Shown: one piece after another, positions 41,971 to 54,581 of the stretch
How the letters are laid out: the number at the start of each line of letters is the position of its first letter
Numbering within the stretch: the stretch's first letter is position 1
Origin: Plantago major
Lineage: Eukaryota > Streptophyta > Magnoliopsida > Lamiales > Plantaginaceae
Reading direction: 5' to 3'
Assembly (NCBI GenBank): GCA_026545765.1
Contig: JAIFAC010000408.1
Coordinates: forward strand, 45,424 to 109,423
DNA: 64,000 nt
Made by a program: the position numbers and the translations under genes
The notes under the pieces: generated by a model
What the model saw: only the letters and a program-made list of their open reading frames with translations
Told to the model about the DNA's origin: nothing
The model's database searches: none

Positions 41971-42540
41971 CACACACATTCACTATTATAATACAAAGTC
42001 ATGTGTCGACTATACCAATCTAATTTACAGGAAATAATTTATAATTATCTACATAACTTAAATAAAAATTAGCGCTACTGTATCAACCTTACTAGATGGT
42101 TGCTTTAGTTCTTTGTTAAATCATGCACATGCTCTACTTTCTCTTAAACTCCAACAAACCCCCAACTTTTAAAGAAGGATTTACTTAATTTTTTCTTCAT
42201 CCTTAAAACTTAAAATGTTTGAGTTACAAAAAAAAGAGGATATCATAGCAGTATAATCAGAAATTGGAAATAGACAGCAGACACCAGTCACACCATTGCA
42301 GTAGACAGTAGACACCAATAACACCATAGTCTCATACATATGTCGTACTACAGTAGATAGATAGCATTGAAACATGAATAGATAATCATTTCCATTCTTA
42401 CAATAGTAAACTCAATTTAAACATAGCCTCATTATCAATTGGTAGACACCATTCAAAATTCAAATAGACACAATAGACAGTAAACTCAATAGACACAATA
42501 TACAAAAATCAAATCAAATTATCCCAAAATTAGCATATTA

Positions 42541-42640
42541 CCTAATCCTCAGAAGAAGAGGAGTTGCAGGCGAGCAGCGGAAGAGCCGAAGAAGAAGATT
42601 AATTGGATTTTGTATTGTGTTATGAGTTAGATCAGCAGGG
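42541..42640 (-). promoter_or_regulatory. Possible non-coding first exon of the TFIIIC-like gene
   Basis: On the minus strand a C/T-rich stretch ends at gaggattag|gtaatatg, a good splice donor near 42543. It would place a 5' UTR exon about 800 bp before the start codon, with the repeat at 41824-41970 inside the intron. This is inference only. Confidence 0.35.
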
Positions 42641-43189
42641 AAGGGGAAGGAGATCAGCATTTAGGCTCCGGGTTGGGCTTGGATTTGGGCCAGAAATGTA
42701 AAAACCAGCTGGGCCTAGTTTGCTTCTTGGGCGGCTTTCAAACCTAAAAAATGATTACATTTGCTTGGAATTTTGGATTAAATTTATCTTATATCCAAAT
42801 ACAAAAACACAAAGTATCATAAGAAACGGTCTTTAGTTAATTTATCTAGAAACGGGACTGTTTTTCAATTTACCATTAAACATGTGTATTTAACCTATTT
42901 TCGCGATCCTCCATGATCCGGCCAAGACCACTTTCATCGCTGGTCGTGTTTAAAAGGCTCTTTCTTTCTTCCTTTTTAGACAGTTTCTTCACCTATCACT
43001 TCTGTTCTCTCCCATTTTCTCTTATGCAGCTACTCTTTAGAGTGAGATCTTACTGCCCTCCTGCTCAAATCTGTTAGATACTTGTTTGTAAGTGTTTTTG
43101 TTATAGTTATCGTCATGATTTTGTTTTTCGCTGTTCCAGGTTTTGTTTTTTTTTTTTCGCATTTTTTGTTGTATGAGGCGAATCATGCT

Positions 43190-45434
43190 TGCATATGAAT
43201 TGAGCAATGTTTTTGTTCTATGTTCTCAACCATATTGCCCATGTTCTCTCGCAATATGTCATATGTTTTCATTCATAACCCGATAGTCATTTTATGCCTG
43301 CTTTTACAATATTACCTCGAAGTTTTGGTCTTTCCGTATTTTCCTATGATCTTACGATATGCACTATCTTCTCACCAATATACTATATGTTCTCAAAGAA
43401 TATCCACTATGTTTACGATATGAACATCTTTTTTTTTTTAGGTAATCCATATTCTCTACCACTTAGCCTATAAGGACCGATAATATGGAATTGTTTTTGT
43501 TAACAACCGATTTTTCTATATGTCACGCTCTTATAATATTTTGATGAGAACATATATGAATCAGTATGTTAACATGGGATATATGGTTGAGAACATAGAA
43601 AAAAATGATTGGTAACATAGATTTTTTTTATTATTTTATTTTATGTATATAGGTGTTGTTTTGTAGAAGTGTAGGGCAAATAAGGGCAAGATATTCAAAT
43701 CTAATGATGTGAGTTTGAGAGGTGGTATGGAAGAGGGGCATGACACATGTCAGGTCTATTAAGTTTAAAGAGGACAAAGATGAGGAGGAACATGTTGTTC
43801 TTAAAAAAAGACTACCATATGGCGCCTAGGAAAATTATATGGTTTGATTTTATTAACCGAAGTTTAAATGCAACGGATGAGCAGTGGAGATGGTCACGGA
43901 AAGAGGAGACATAAGAAATAAAGGCCAGATATATTTTTTCTTTATGTCAATCTAATCTTGTTTTGGTATCATGGATTAGTATGTTGAAAATTTGGATGTA
44001 ATATTTGGGAACATAGCTGAGTATCTAAGCTACATAGAACATGGTTGTAAATGTTTAGAGCATGAATGAATATGTTTAGATCATGTATGAATATGTTGAG
44101 ATCATGGATAAATAAATAGCATTGAAATACAATGCCTTTGAAATATTCAAACTTCATGTAGAGAACATGTAATACATGTACATAAGATTTTCATGTTGAC
44201 AGAGCAAAGAATTACTACACATCAATCATGGGTATTAACATAGGTGATTTGGTTGAGAACATAGGTGGTTTGGTAAACAATATTAGTCCATGTTCTAAAC
44301 ATAATCGCCTATGGTATCAACATATTCATTTATGAAATCAACAATTTGTAAATACCATGAACTCAACAGATTTAAAAACCATAAAAATGATCCAAAAAAC
44401 AAGATTATATTCAAACAAAACCTAGATCATTCACAACATATAAAATCATGATACAAAAAACAAGATTATATTCAAATGGAACCTATATAATTCGATTACA
44501 TGTCAGACGACTGCTCATACATCTCAAAAAAGGAACATATAACGCTATTTCTTCCGTTTTTTCAAACCTCTTCTTGATCTCTATCTACTTAATTTTAGGT
44601 TCATTATCTCTTTGCTCATCCGCTGCATTTAACTCAACATTCCTCTTCGCCAATGCTCTCGCCTCCTCTCCTTTATCTTTTCATCAACACTTTTGTCAGA
44701 TAACTTACTCAACACAAAGAGGATAGTTCGAGTTTGTTACTTGAATAACTTTTCTTCTTCTTCTTCTTCTTCTTCTTCTTCTTCTTCTTCTTCAAGTTGA
44801 TTCATTTAGTAACCTCAGGATCGCATAAACAACGCCGTCCGATCATTATGAAAACATGATTACACCTTGTGAATGCATAAACAACACCAACACCAACGAA
44901 AGCAACTATTTCATAACAAACATAGTAGATATTGTTGAGAATATAGGTATATTCGTGAGAAGATAGCACATATATATAGAAACATAGAAAATACAAAGAA
45001 AAAATAAAATTCAACATAATATTGTCAAAAAAATGCACAAACGCTTTGAATGAAAACATACGACATATTCCGAGAACATAGTTAATATTCTTGAGAACAT
45101 AGCACAAAACAATAAAGAACATAGAAACGTTGTATACATTTTTTCATACATGAGTTGATGATCGAGGTCGATATTGAATAAAAAACACCGTCCGATCCTT
45201 ATTCAAGCATGATTACACCTTGTGAATACAATAATGAGCAACTATTTCCTAGCAAACATAGTAGATATTGTTGAAAACATAGGTATATTGGTGAGAAAAT
45301 AGTACATATAATGTGAAAACATAGGAAATACAGAAAGGAAAAAAAAATTCAAAATAATATGTCTAAAAACAGGGCACAATACGATTATCAGATTTTGAAT
45401 GAAAACATAGAACATATTCTAGAGAACATAGGTG
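43190..45434. repeat. Inverted-repeat element with tandem 'gagaacata' units
   Basis: About 43205-43435 contains tgttctcaa, atgttttcattca and ttctcaccaatat in reverse orientation to units at 44820-45434, which contain ttgagaacata, gaatgaaaacata and atattggtgagaa. A second inverted pair lies further in: aaatgcaacggatgagca near 43868 against the complement of ctcatccgctgcattt near 44615. An (ctt)n run lies at 44752-44794. The whole looks like a foldback or Mutator-like element with long structured ends. No transposase was recognised. Confidence 0.55.
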
Positions 45435-45608
45435 CACTATAAAATACATTAGCGACGGATAACTGTCGCTAAATGTCGATCCGCCTTCACCGGGCGATTG
45501 ATAGTAATTCACGTCACCGCCTTCGATTTACGGATAGATAATCCATCGCCCAATTCGCCACTGATCGATGACGGATTAATATATTTGACTTTTTTTTAAA
45601 TCGATATG

Positions 45609-45765
45609 GCGACGGATAGAATCTATCCGTCGCAAAATATAACGACGGATAGATTTTATCCGTCGTCCCATATAGCGACGGATAGAAATTATCCGTCGCT
45701 AGATGGGACCACGGATAGAATCTATCCGTCGTTATATTTAGCGACGGATAATTTCTATCCGTCGC
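45609..45765. promoter_or_regulatory. Five palindromic subterminal transposase-binding-type sites
   Basis: Palindromes at 45609-45633, 45642-45666, 45675-45699, about 45711-45731 and 45741-45765 are each gcgacggata plus a short spacer plus its complement, set about 33 bases apart. In En/Spm, TNPA binds repeated subterminal motifs of about 12 bp, so these are the likely equivalents. Further single sites lie near 45450 and at 50480-50640 and 51400-51500. Confidence 0.7.
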
Positions 45766-46819
45766 CCAATATATTATTGGAATTAGTGACTAATCAAATT
45801 CGCCACTATTTATTCCGTCATCAAGTAATCCGCTACTAATTCCGCTACTATTTATTCCACACCGTTAATCCGCCACTATTTATTTCACTATTAATCCGTC
45901 ACTATTTATTTCATATTAATCCCTTTGAAGTTCACCTATTTAATCAATATAATGTTCGATAATAAATCAATAATACTAAAATGTTTCAATAAATGATAAA
46001 TAATATAAAGTAATATCCTGAAAGGTGAGAAATTATCCAACAAGTGTAAATATAATAAACCAATGTACATATACATAACTAGCTACCAGACGGTGGGGTC
46101 GGAACGGGACATGAATCGCCCATCTCAGAATCAAGGCGCTTCTCCTCCTTCGTTTTCTGTCGCCCATCTCGCCCCTTTGTTGCTCCATCTCGAAGTTAGC
46201 CGGCAACCTGTTCGACCGCGACCGCACTATTTCGAGACCCGTCTCGTAGTAAACCGGACGCCAGATCATTGGGATGATGATGAGGAGCACCTAGAGCAGC
46301 TAAGCTCAAACCGAGGCTCGAGTCCATATATTCGGCCCTTTGATGTCCGGTTTGTCGACCTTCAGAAGATGTTGTCAACTTGTTCGCTTGACACATCACC
46401 CGTCTGCCCTTCCTCGCCCCACCGAAAGCATCAACCTCACCAAATCAGAATAGCAGTATATCATGATCGCCATCGCTTTTTTCAAAATAACTTGTAATAG
46501 TGTACAAATATAAAATTTAAGCAACATAAACATACCGCAATAGATAAGTCTTATAGCCGGTCCATACCCCGCCTTCTTGGCTTGAAGATGTTATACTGAT
46601 GTCACCTCCCCGTGCAATCCAACAATATATATAGTCAACAATTTATCATCTCACAATTTGGTAATCAGAGACACAATATACACGTAACGCTATATTGAAA
46701 AAAAACATATATATATACATACCGACAGTAATAATCAGCGATGAGATCGCGTCCCAAGGTGGTGAACGTCCTCCATGCCGTGACGATCGAGACGTCCGTT
46801 CTTCGTTGATGTAGGCAAT

Positions 46820-48480
46820 GTCTCGACATCATTTCGGCGCAAGTAGCATCCCAGGGCCCACTCCTCGCATCAACTGTGGAGGCATTGGGCCACCCCGATC
46901 CCGAATGGCCTTCCACGCATGCACTATATCCTGCATTTTAGATCTCATAGTCAGAAACACGCCAGATCTGTGGATTAACCTCGGAATGAAGTACCCTTCT
47001 ACATTCCCAATTTCATACAACATCCAAAGTCAATACATATATAACGTCACCATGTTACATCAATTTAATAAGATACAACAACATCATAGATATGGTGACT
47101 AACATATCACCCAAACAAAGTGGCTAACATACCACCCAAAACAAAGCTAACATACAACTCACATTGTCCTAAATTTTACTAACACAATGGTGACTAACAT
47201 ATCACCCAAACAAAGTGGCTAACATACCACTCACATACAAGGCTAACATACCACCTATATTAAAACGATTATAATTACAAACAAACGAATGTCATATTTT
47301 AACTTACCTCACCATCAAAGTACTCTCGGACCCTCATATGGTCCGAGATGAGACCAACACTCACCACCGCCTTTAAGATGTCACCTAGTTTGTTGTGGAC
47401 CTCCCGATGCCATAAACTGTTGTCAATGTATAAGATACAAGAAACAAATATATATTACTTTAGTACAAAATTTATACTTGTCAACTACCATAAGTTATGT
47501 TTTACATATTTAAGAAGAATGTATAATACTTATCGGGTGACCAAACAGAAAAATCACAAAGCCACTCCACGTGACGCTGGGATGATGTGGATCGAACAGG
47601 TAGGGACAATCGTCATGGTCGCCTCCAGATGTGTATGTGTCGATCGGTAGCCACTACCGCTTTCTCCCTTGGGGGTCTCAGAATCAAGACTGCCGCCTGA
47701 CTACAGAGCCTCCCTCGACCCCTCTCGACCCAAGACTATCATGCCTACCGTGGTGGTGGGGGGCGAGAAAGTGGTCTCTGTCGCGACATATGCAAAAACA
47801 TGTAACAAATACAATAAAATGTGTTAGTACCAGTTATAATACAGAACAAATTATAATAACACATATAATTACTCAGGTGTTATCAACTACTAACTAGTTA
47901 TAATATACGGTTATCGCACCTCTAAGTCTACATATTGGTCCTCGGCAGATCAAACAACTCATCATCTCGCTTCTATGGGATTTTCGCTTGTTTATCGACA
48001 TCTCCTCTGTTGGTAATGAAAGGTAATCAGTCGCCTTTTCTCAATGTACTCCACTTTGAAGCGAAAGGCACGAATAAGTACCGCAGCTAACCATTCCGCC
48101 TATCGCTTTCCTGCTTGATATTCAAGAAACACCACTTGTCGCATTTCCGAGTCAGCTTGAATAAATGGTTCATACTGTTCGGTACCTCTTCTTTTCGTTC
48201 ACATCAACCATTTCATACCGCTTCGTTCTTCCTGCACCTCTCGGATTAGGATCATACTACTCAACATCAAACAAGAAGGTTCGCTTCAGTAGTGTTTTAA
48301 ATATTCAATATCTCACTATAATTTATCTGCTTGAGCTCTCGCTGGAAATCAAAACAAAGCAAATGTCGCTCCATAATCTTCTTGCATCCTTAACACACAC
48401 CCGAGTTGCTTGTGCGCCACGGCAGTGTTACATTGGTACCGTCGGAACCTAAGGCCATTGACTATATAACCGGAATGTGT
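46820..48480 (-). pseudogene. Transposase-gene remnants in CACTA 1 (C-terminal part and second ORF)
   Basis: On the minus strand, YEMVDVN near 48215 matches the DUF4216-like C-terminal part of CACTA transposases, also seen in element 2. HVEWLCDFSVW near 47560 and EYFDGE near 47315 recall the plant transposase (Ptta/En/Spm) domain, and an open stretch follows at 47023-46829. Frames change repeatedly, so no product is expected. The second-ORF identity is tentative. Confidence 0.45.
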
Positions 48481-50719
48481 AGACAACTTTTGAATAGCTC
48501 CTTTTGAGCCTTTAAGTATGTACGTGGCGTTGTTAATAGGATTCCGGATAGCCTACTCGGAACCAATGGAGAATTTCAGCGGGTACTGAGTCGAAATAGT
48601 TCTCTAGTGTATCCTGTCATACGGAGATATGCGGTCTCGCTTCCTCACCATGATGATTCCATACCGAGCACGCAGCGTGAATCCATTTTTCCTCGCGTCG
48701 GACTACCGGCGAGTCACGATTGCTTGTTTGTCACACCGCTTCATTGCACAAGGCACTTTATCAACCCATCCTTACACAAGTGCCGGATTTGAGATTGCAA
48801 ATGGAATAAAACCTTCAACCTTTAGGCTAAAAACTCATTAACCTCGCCATTTAAATAGCACGTGGCAATAATACATCCATGAACGATCCAGCATTCATTG
48901 AATAATTAGATAATAACTCGACACATTTGAATTCATTAGATCGAGGTCTATCATTTCATTTATAATAAATCAATTTCAATCAATTTCACGTGAATATAAG
49001 TTATATTAGCTTCAATATCAATTAAAATAAGATTACATAATATGTTACATTAGCTTCAATTTACCATAATGTTTGGTTTCATAAATCAACTAATGATTAC
49101 TAGTTATATAAGTTTCAGAGAGACAAACGGATTATCAAATGATTCTTCTCTCTCGCGTTCCTCCTCATCACTGGTGACGCCTCCTTACCACGTAACTTGC
49201 ATTCCAACGAGATCTACATCCCCCTCCCAATACACCATGCACATGTTCCAACCAATGAAAAGACACTTTCCAATAGGATGTCGGCCCGAACCCCGCCTCT
49301 CCTCTTCCATTGAGGTATGTTGGCGATGATCTGACGGTGATTACTCACCGTGGATGAATCACATATGCTATGATATAGGCATGAATCCATAACGTCGCAA
49401 GTGCTCGAACATCGTCAGAGAGTCATAAATTGCTTGTTCTCACAGTGCTTCCAATGTGCGAGAACACTCTTATCAACCCCGGTTGCACAAGCCCGGGCGT
49501 CCCATGGCAAACGGCAGATGAGAACTCTTGAACCCCTTCTACAAAACCTTCTAGAACTCCTACGCCATTTACCGCGTCTGCATAATCGCATATCCATGAA
49601 TCCGGTAAAGAATTCATCAGGTATTTTTTTAACACCTGTCTATTGATTAAATCACGACGTACTGTTATTTAGATCGATTCTATCTTGGATAAGAAGATTA
49701 TTAGAGATTAATTGTTAATTATTATCGTTCCTTATAAATTAATTATTAAGTGTTAGATATGTTACAAAATTTATTAAATTTCTTTACTTTCACGAGTTAT
49801 AAATTATAAATTACGTTAAACTCCAAAACGCCTTTACATCCTCGTAATTTTAGTACATATCACAGTTTATCAAATCAACTCAACTACTACTTTATACATA
49901 TCAATTAACTAAATAACTACATACATACTTAGCATACATATCCAAAATTAACTAAACCAACCGACGACTACACTTACATGTGAAATTAACATACATGCTT
50001 CACTACATACATATATGATTAACATACACTCTATTGAATTACTACATACATTCATATCAAATTAACTAAACTAACTATCAAATTACATATGCAAATCAAA
50101 TTAATCAATTACATATGCATATCCAAGTACATATAATTGATCAAATTAACCAAACAACTACCCATACTTCATATAAACATACAATTGAGAATAAGTAGTC
50201 AAAAATCAAAAAAATCCCAATTTTCAAAGTACAAGGTTTAAATATTACCTTTGATTGTGAATAAGTAGCGGATGAAATTTGAAATTGAAGGAAGACAGGC
50301 TCCTCGTCCAGCAATCTTGATTGACACCAAGATTGGGAAGATAAACAACAAATGAAATTTGGTTGGCCAGCGGAGAAAGGAAGAAAGAAAGCGAAGAAGA
50401 AAAAATGAAGCGAAATAAACCTGCGCCCTACAAGAATCCATCGTAGCAGAGACGGAAAGGAAATGACGGATTTTTATCAAGTAAGCCCTGTGTAACAGAT
50501 ACTTCTGGAATCCGTCGCCCGTTTGGCGGCGGATAAAAAACCATCCGTCGCTTTCTGTGTGACGGATAAAATTATCCCGTCGCTTCTGAGCGTTGACCAA
50601 AATTTAAAAAAAAAAAAATTGCTTGACGGATAGATTTATCCGTCGCTTCTACATAGGAAAAAAAAAAAAAAAAAATTAGCAGCCGGATGATCTAGATCTA
50701 TCAAAATGCGCTTCACTTC

Positions 50720-51245
50720 AAAAATATAATATATCTCCTCCACCACCTCCTTTTCTCCTGTCTCCTCCTCCTCCTCCCTACCACCTTTCTCCTCCACCAC
50801 CATCCTCCACCCACCTACCATCTCCTCCCACCACCACCATCCTCCACCCACCACCTCCTCCACCACCTTTCTCTCCACCACCTTCCTCCTCCCACTTACC
50901 ACCTTCCTCCACCACCACCATCTCCCTCCACCACGCTCACTTTCCTCCACCCACCATCTCACCACCACCACCACCTGCCACCACCACCATCCTCCACCAT
51001 CCTCCATACCCATCTCCTCCTTAACACCTCCTTTCCTCCCTGTCCTCCTCCACCACCATCTCCTCACCACCACCACCTCTCTCCCCTGCCACCAGCACCA
51101 CCACCTTACCACCACGTCTCCTCCACCACCACCACCTTGCCCACCACCACCATCTCCTCCCACCACCACCCACCACCCTTCCCACCACCGCCACCACTGC
51201 CCACCCACACACACTTTGCACCACCACACCACCACGCACCCCTGC
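50720..51245. repeat. C-rich (CCA/CCT)n low-complexity tract in CACTA 1
   Basis: About 500 bases are almost only cca, cct and cac words. The long minus-strand ORF of Val, Gly and Trp through it is an artefact of composition. Element 2 has no equivalent at its right end. Confidence 0.85.
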
Positions 51246-52499
51246 TGCAGGAATTAATAAATGTGTCTGGTCATAAAAATTACAATGCCACAGTTTTTTA
51301 AAAAAAAATGGGCGACAGAATAGATCTATCGTGCTTCACCAATCGACCCAAAAAAAAGGTCAATCAAATCGTCAATCAAAATCGCGGGTGGACGTGACCA
51401 GTTCTTATCCGTCATACGGCTCAGAAGCGACGGATTTTGCTCCGTCACGCTAGATCCGTCGCCGAGTGAGGCTGGGGCGACGGATAGCTAGGCTAACTCT
51501 CAAAGCGGATCCTATCCGTCATGCTTCGTGAATTTTTAATCGTCGCTTAAAATGGCTAAAACAACTTAATGAAGTGCGTGGACCGACGTGACACATCCCG
51601 TCGGATAGCAATAATAATTACCGATACGCTACTCGAGAGTAAATGAGGATAAGCTCAATCCGGTGCATCATATTTTATTTTTTTATTTATACATATGAAA
51701 TATTAACGACGGATAGATTTCTGATCAATTAATATTTAATTTTTTACTAAGAAGTCGAACAATGATGATGGATAAATAAATCAAAATCAAATGTTCGCCC
51801 ATATTACTCGCGACGCAGATAAAATCGAGTCGCCAAATCTGTGATCATTAAGCTATGGAAGCGAATGATTCGTTTTACCTCGAATTCTTGTAGTGGTGAT
51901 ATTATTGATAACACCAGCACATCTGAGGAAGGGAACGCAAGAAAGCGTTATTGTGCATTTTATTTCCAGATTTGAGTTGATGATTGAGGTCGGATCTTGA
52001 TAGAAAAGCGGCTGTATCCAAATCCTTGCTCTGAAGCATGATTACCACAACCAAACTGGATGCATAAAACAACAACAACATTAATGAGCAACTATTTTAC
52101 TTAGCAAACATAGCATATATTATTTGAGAACATAGAGTATATTGGTGAGAATATAATACGTATCGTAAAAAACATAGAAAATACTGAGAATTCAAATAAC
52201 GTAATGTAGAAAAGCGCAAAACCTGAGAAATGGTGAAGCGTATTGCTTGAATGAAAACATCACCAAACATTTCCGGAGAGAACTATAGGTAATATTCTTG
52301 AAATATATCACACTCTGAAATTAACATAAAAACAGCTGTTATTACCTTATTTTGGAATCGAATGAGCTGATGATTGAGGTCGGATCTTGAATAAAACTAC
52401 CTGTCCCGATTCTTAAGCAAGTATGATTACACGCTGTAAATGCATAAACCATGACAACATCAATGAGTTACACCATCATACAAACCGCGAAAATATAGA

Positions 52500-54105
52500 T
52501 AAATAGTTCTAAGATCTACAATTTTCGGAACTTGATTTTCGAGATCTATGTGAATTCCAAAGTTATTTTATCATTGAAACATTGAATCGACTATATGCAG
52601 TCATAATCGTCATAATATCAACCATATAAGCTTGATTTCTCGATCAAATCGGTTGAAAAGCGTTGAAAAAAAATCTAAATCGTTCTTCCGAATCATGTCT
52701 GTAACCTTTTTGTCGTTTCATTTTTTATGATTCGGGAGAAATAGCCATAACTTGATTGCTTGGATCGATCAATTTGTAGCATTTTCCGTTGAATTCACGG
52801 TTGAATCGAGAGCTTTTTCTCTTTTGAGAATTTAGAGAGGAAAATAGTAGAAGAGAAAAACTCCTGAGGAATGTAAATGGCAATTTGTGATTATTCTCTG
52901 TTTTGGTTTCTAACGTATATATCTCTCCGACCAAATGTATCATAGAGCAGGTCGACCCGCCTTTTTCCTTAGGTTGGGGTGTTTTTTGGCAAGAAGGTTT
53001 TTTATTAAATTTAATATGTAATATATAGAAAGCTATGTTTATATATACTATCTGATGTGTTTAACTTAGAAACTTACTCATACATAAATACTTAACACAC
53101 AAAGTCTCATTAGAAATTTTGCTCTCTACATAATTTAATCTAAAAATAGCGATCTATGATCTATGTTATTAATAAAACAATCTAGTATTTATTAATCAAA
53201 AGCGTCATGTATATAATTATGAAATAGTTTTGTTGTAACATGGAAAACACCAATATTGATAACGCATGGGTGTTTTGATTAACAACATCGATAATTTTCT
53301 TGATAATATAGGGTAGTCTCTGAATGAATAAATTCTAGAAATGCCAGAACAAATCTCTGGGGAAACTTATTAAATCTTAACCCATTTAATTGAGGAGAGA
53401 GACCCAGTACGAGTGTATTGAGACAAAGCGACAAAATTAAAAATGCGGTATTATCTATTCACGATACTCTTTAGATTTTAGATAAGCTCTAAAGCATTCT
53501 CCTTATATATATACTATCATATACTATCGATTTGAATGTAGCGAAAATAACTTATTTACGATTATTTACCAATAGCGAATTATCATTACGATAATTGTAC
53601 TCTGACGACTAACCATCTACATATCGCCTTCTTGCATGTTCATCAAAACTGCACGAAACGGTGTCATCAATACTTTGTTCTTATATCCAAACTGAAGCCG
53701 ACTACAAGCTCTGACCGGGAACCATCTTTGTATGGCTGGTGCATGCAGGACTCGAGGTAGTTCAATTTTCAGAACCAATCCGATCCATTGACATATTGAA
53801 CAATTACTGTGACTGTTGTCACATATTCTACTCCTACATTGATCTATTGATTTTATTTTATTAATATGCTCAATTAAAGTTTATATACCTAACAACAGCA
53901 TACTACTCTTTCTTGTAGTCCCATCAGCACAAATTCTAGAAAATGGTCATACTTTCCATTAGAATGGAAAAATCGTTTTTTAAGTTCTTTGTAAAATTGT
54001 GATGGAACCCGGTGAATGTGGAATATCGCAGTCAGATAAGAACTTTTTCCACAGATTATAAAAAGCTTAAAAGAGAGCCTGCTGCCAATTACCCCGACGA
54101 TTATA
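52500..54105. other. No gene recognised between the tandem array and the minisatellite
   Basis: AT-rich. The short minus-strand ORF at 52725-52943 follows a tattt-rich leader but has no domain. It may be an end region of the same repeat family as 43.2-45.4 kb. Confidence 0.45.
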
Positions 54106-54109
54106 AAAA

Positions 54110-54581
54110 ATCACGAGACATAACATTAATTTCCCAGCTATAAAAACTCACGGAACCCTTAATGACCTTGAATTCCCCAGGTTACTTAGAAACTCCATGA
54201 CGGACATAACATTAATTCCCCGAGTTATAAAAACTCACGAACCTGACATAAATTTCGATTTTTAAAAACTCTGAGACACCGAGATAAATCTCTCACGAGA
54301 TGCAAAAAACTACGCATATGCAAAAACGGGCGACCAGATGCAAAAATTCACGAGACATAAGATAAATCTTATAGTCTGAAAACTAACGAAGACGAGGAGA
54401 TAAATCAATCGGTTTAAAATCTCACGCCACCACAAGATATATATCCGAACGAGACATAAAATAAATGCTCCGATACAAGAATAAATCTCCACAGATGCAA
54501 AAATTCCCACATACCGGCATTAAAAAATCTCACGAGTTGCAAAATCCCTTCCAGACCTGACCAAAATCCCCGATCACAATA
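54110..54581 (+). repeat. Degenerate minisatellite of ~35-60 bp units
   Basis: The words cgagacataa, (g)ataaat, tctccgatgc/tgcaaaaa and ctcacga recur about ten times in the same order. Similar wording (tctccgtatgcagaaatatcacgga) appears just right of CACTA 2 at about 62963, as expected if the transposon landed in the array. Confidence 0.7.

Larger units (their letters stand above)
45435..51895. mobile_element. CACTA (En/Spm) transposon 1, internally deleted
   Basis: The element is 6461 bp, begins CACTATAAAATAC and ends TTGTAGTG (complement CACTACAAG), with a GTG target duplication at 45432-45434 and 51896-51898. Both subterminal regions carry gcgacggata/tatccgtcgc sites. From about 46060 to 48600 and from 48610 to 49650 it is colinear with element 2 (55060-58240 and 60800-61800). 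It lacks about 2.5 kb present there at 58245-60810, which holds the central transposase. It should therefore be non-autonomous and depend on a transposase supplied elsewhere. Confidence 0.88.
44820..52500 (+). repeat. Array of ~350-390 bp tandem units split by CACTA element 1
   Basis: Each unit starts near gttgatgattgaggtcg and continues with attcaagcatgattacacc, gagcaactatttc, gcaaacatag and gagaacatag blocks. Starts are seen at about 45156, 51978 and 52368, with a partial earlier copy at 44820. Removing the 6461-bp CACTA element and one target duplication makes the unit at 45156 about 358 bp long, which fits its neighbours. Confidence 0.7.

Noticed and set aside
46063-46497. 144-residue ORF inside CACTA 1
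   Set aside because: No recognisable domain, and the colinear part of element 2 is not open in the same frame. A short transposon ORF remains possible.
50636-51235. 199-residue minus-strand ORF rich in Val, Gly and Trp
   Set aside because: It is a translation of the (CCA/CCT)n tract; there are no domain, start context or codon signs of a gene.
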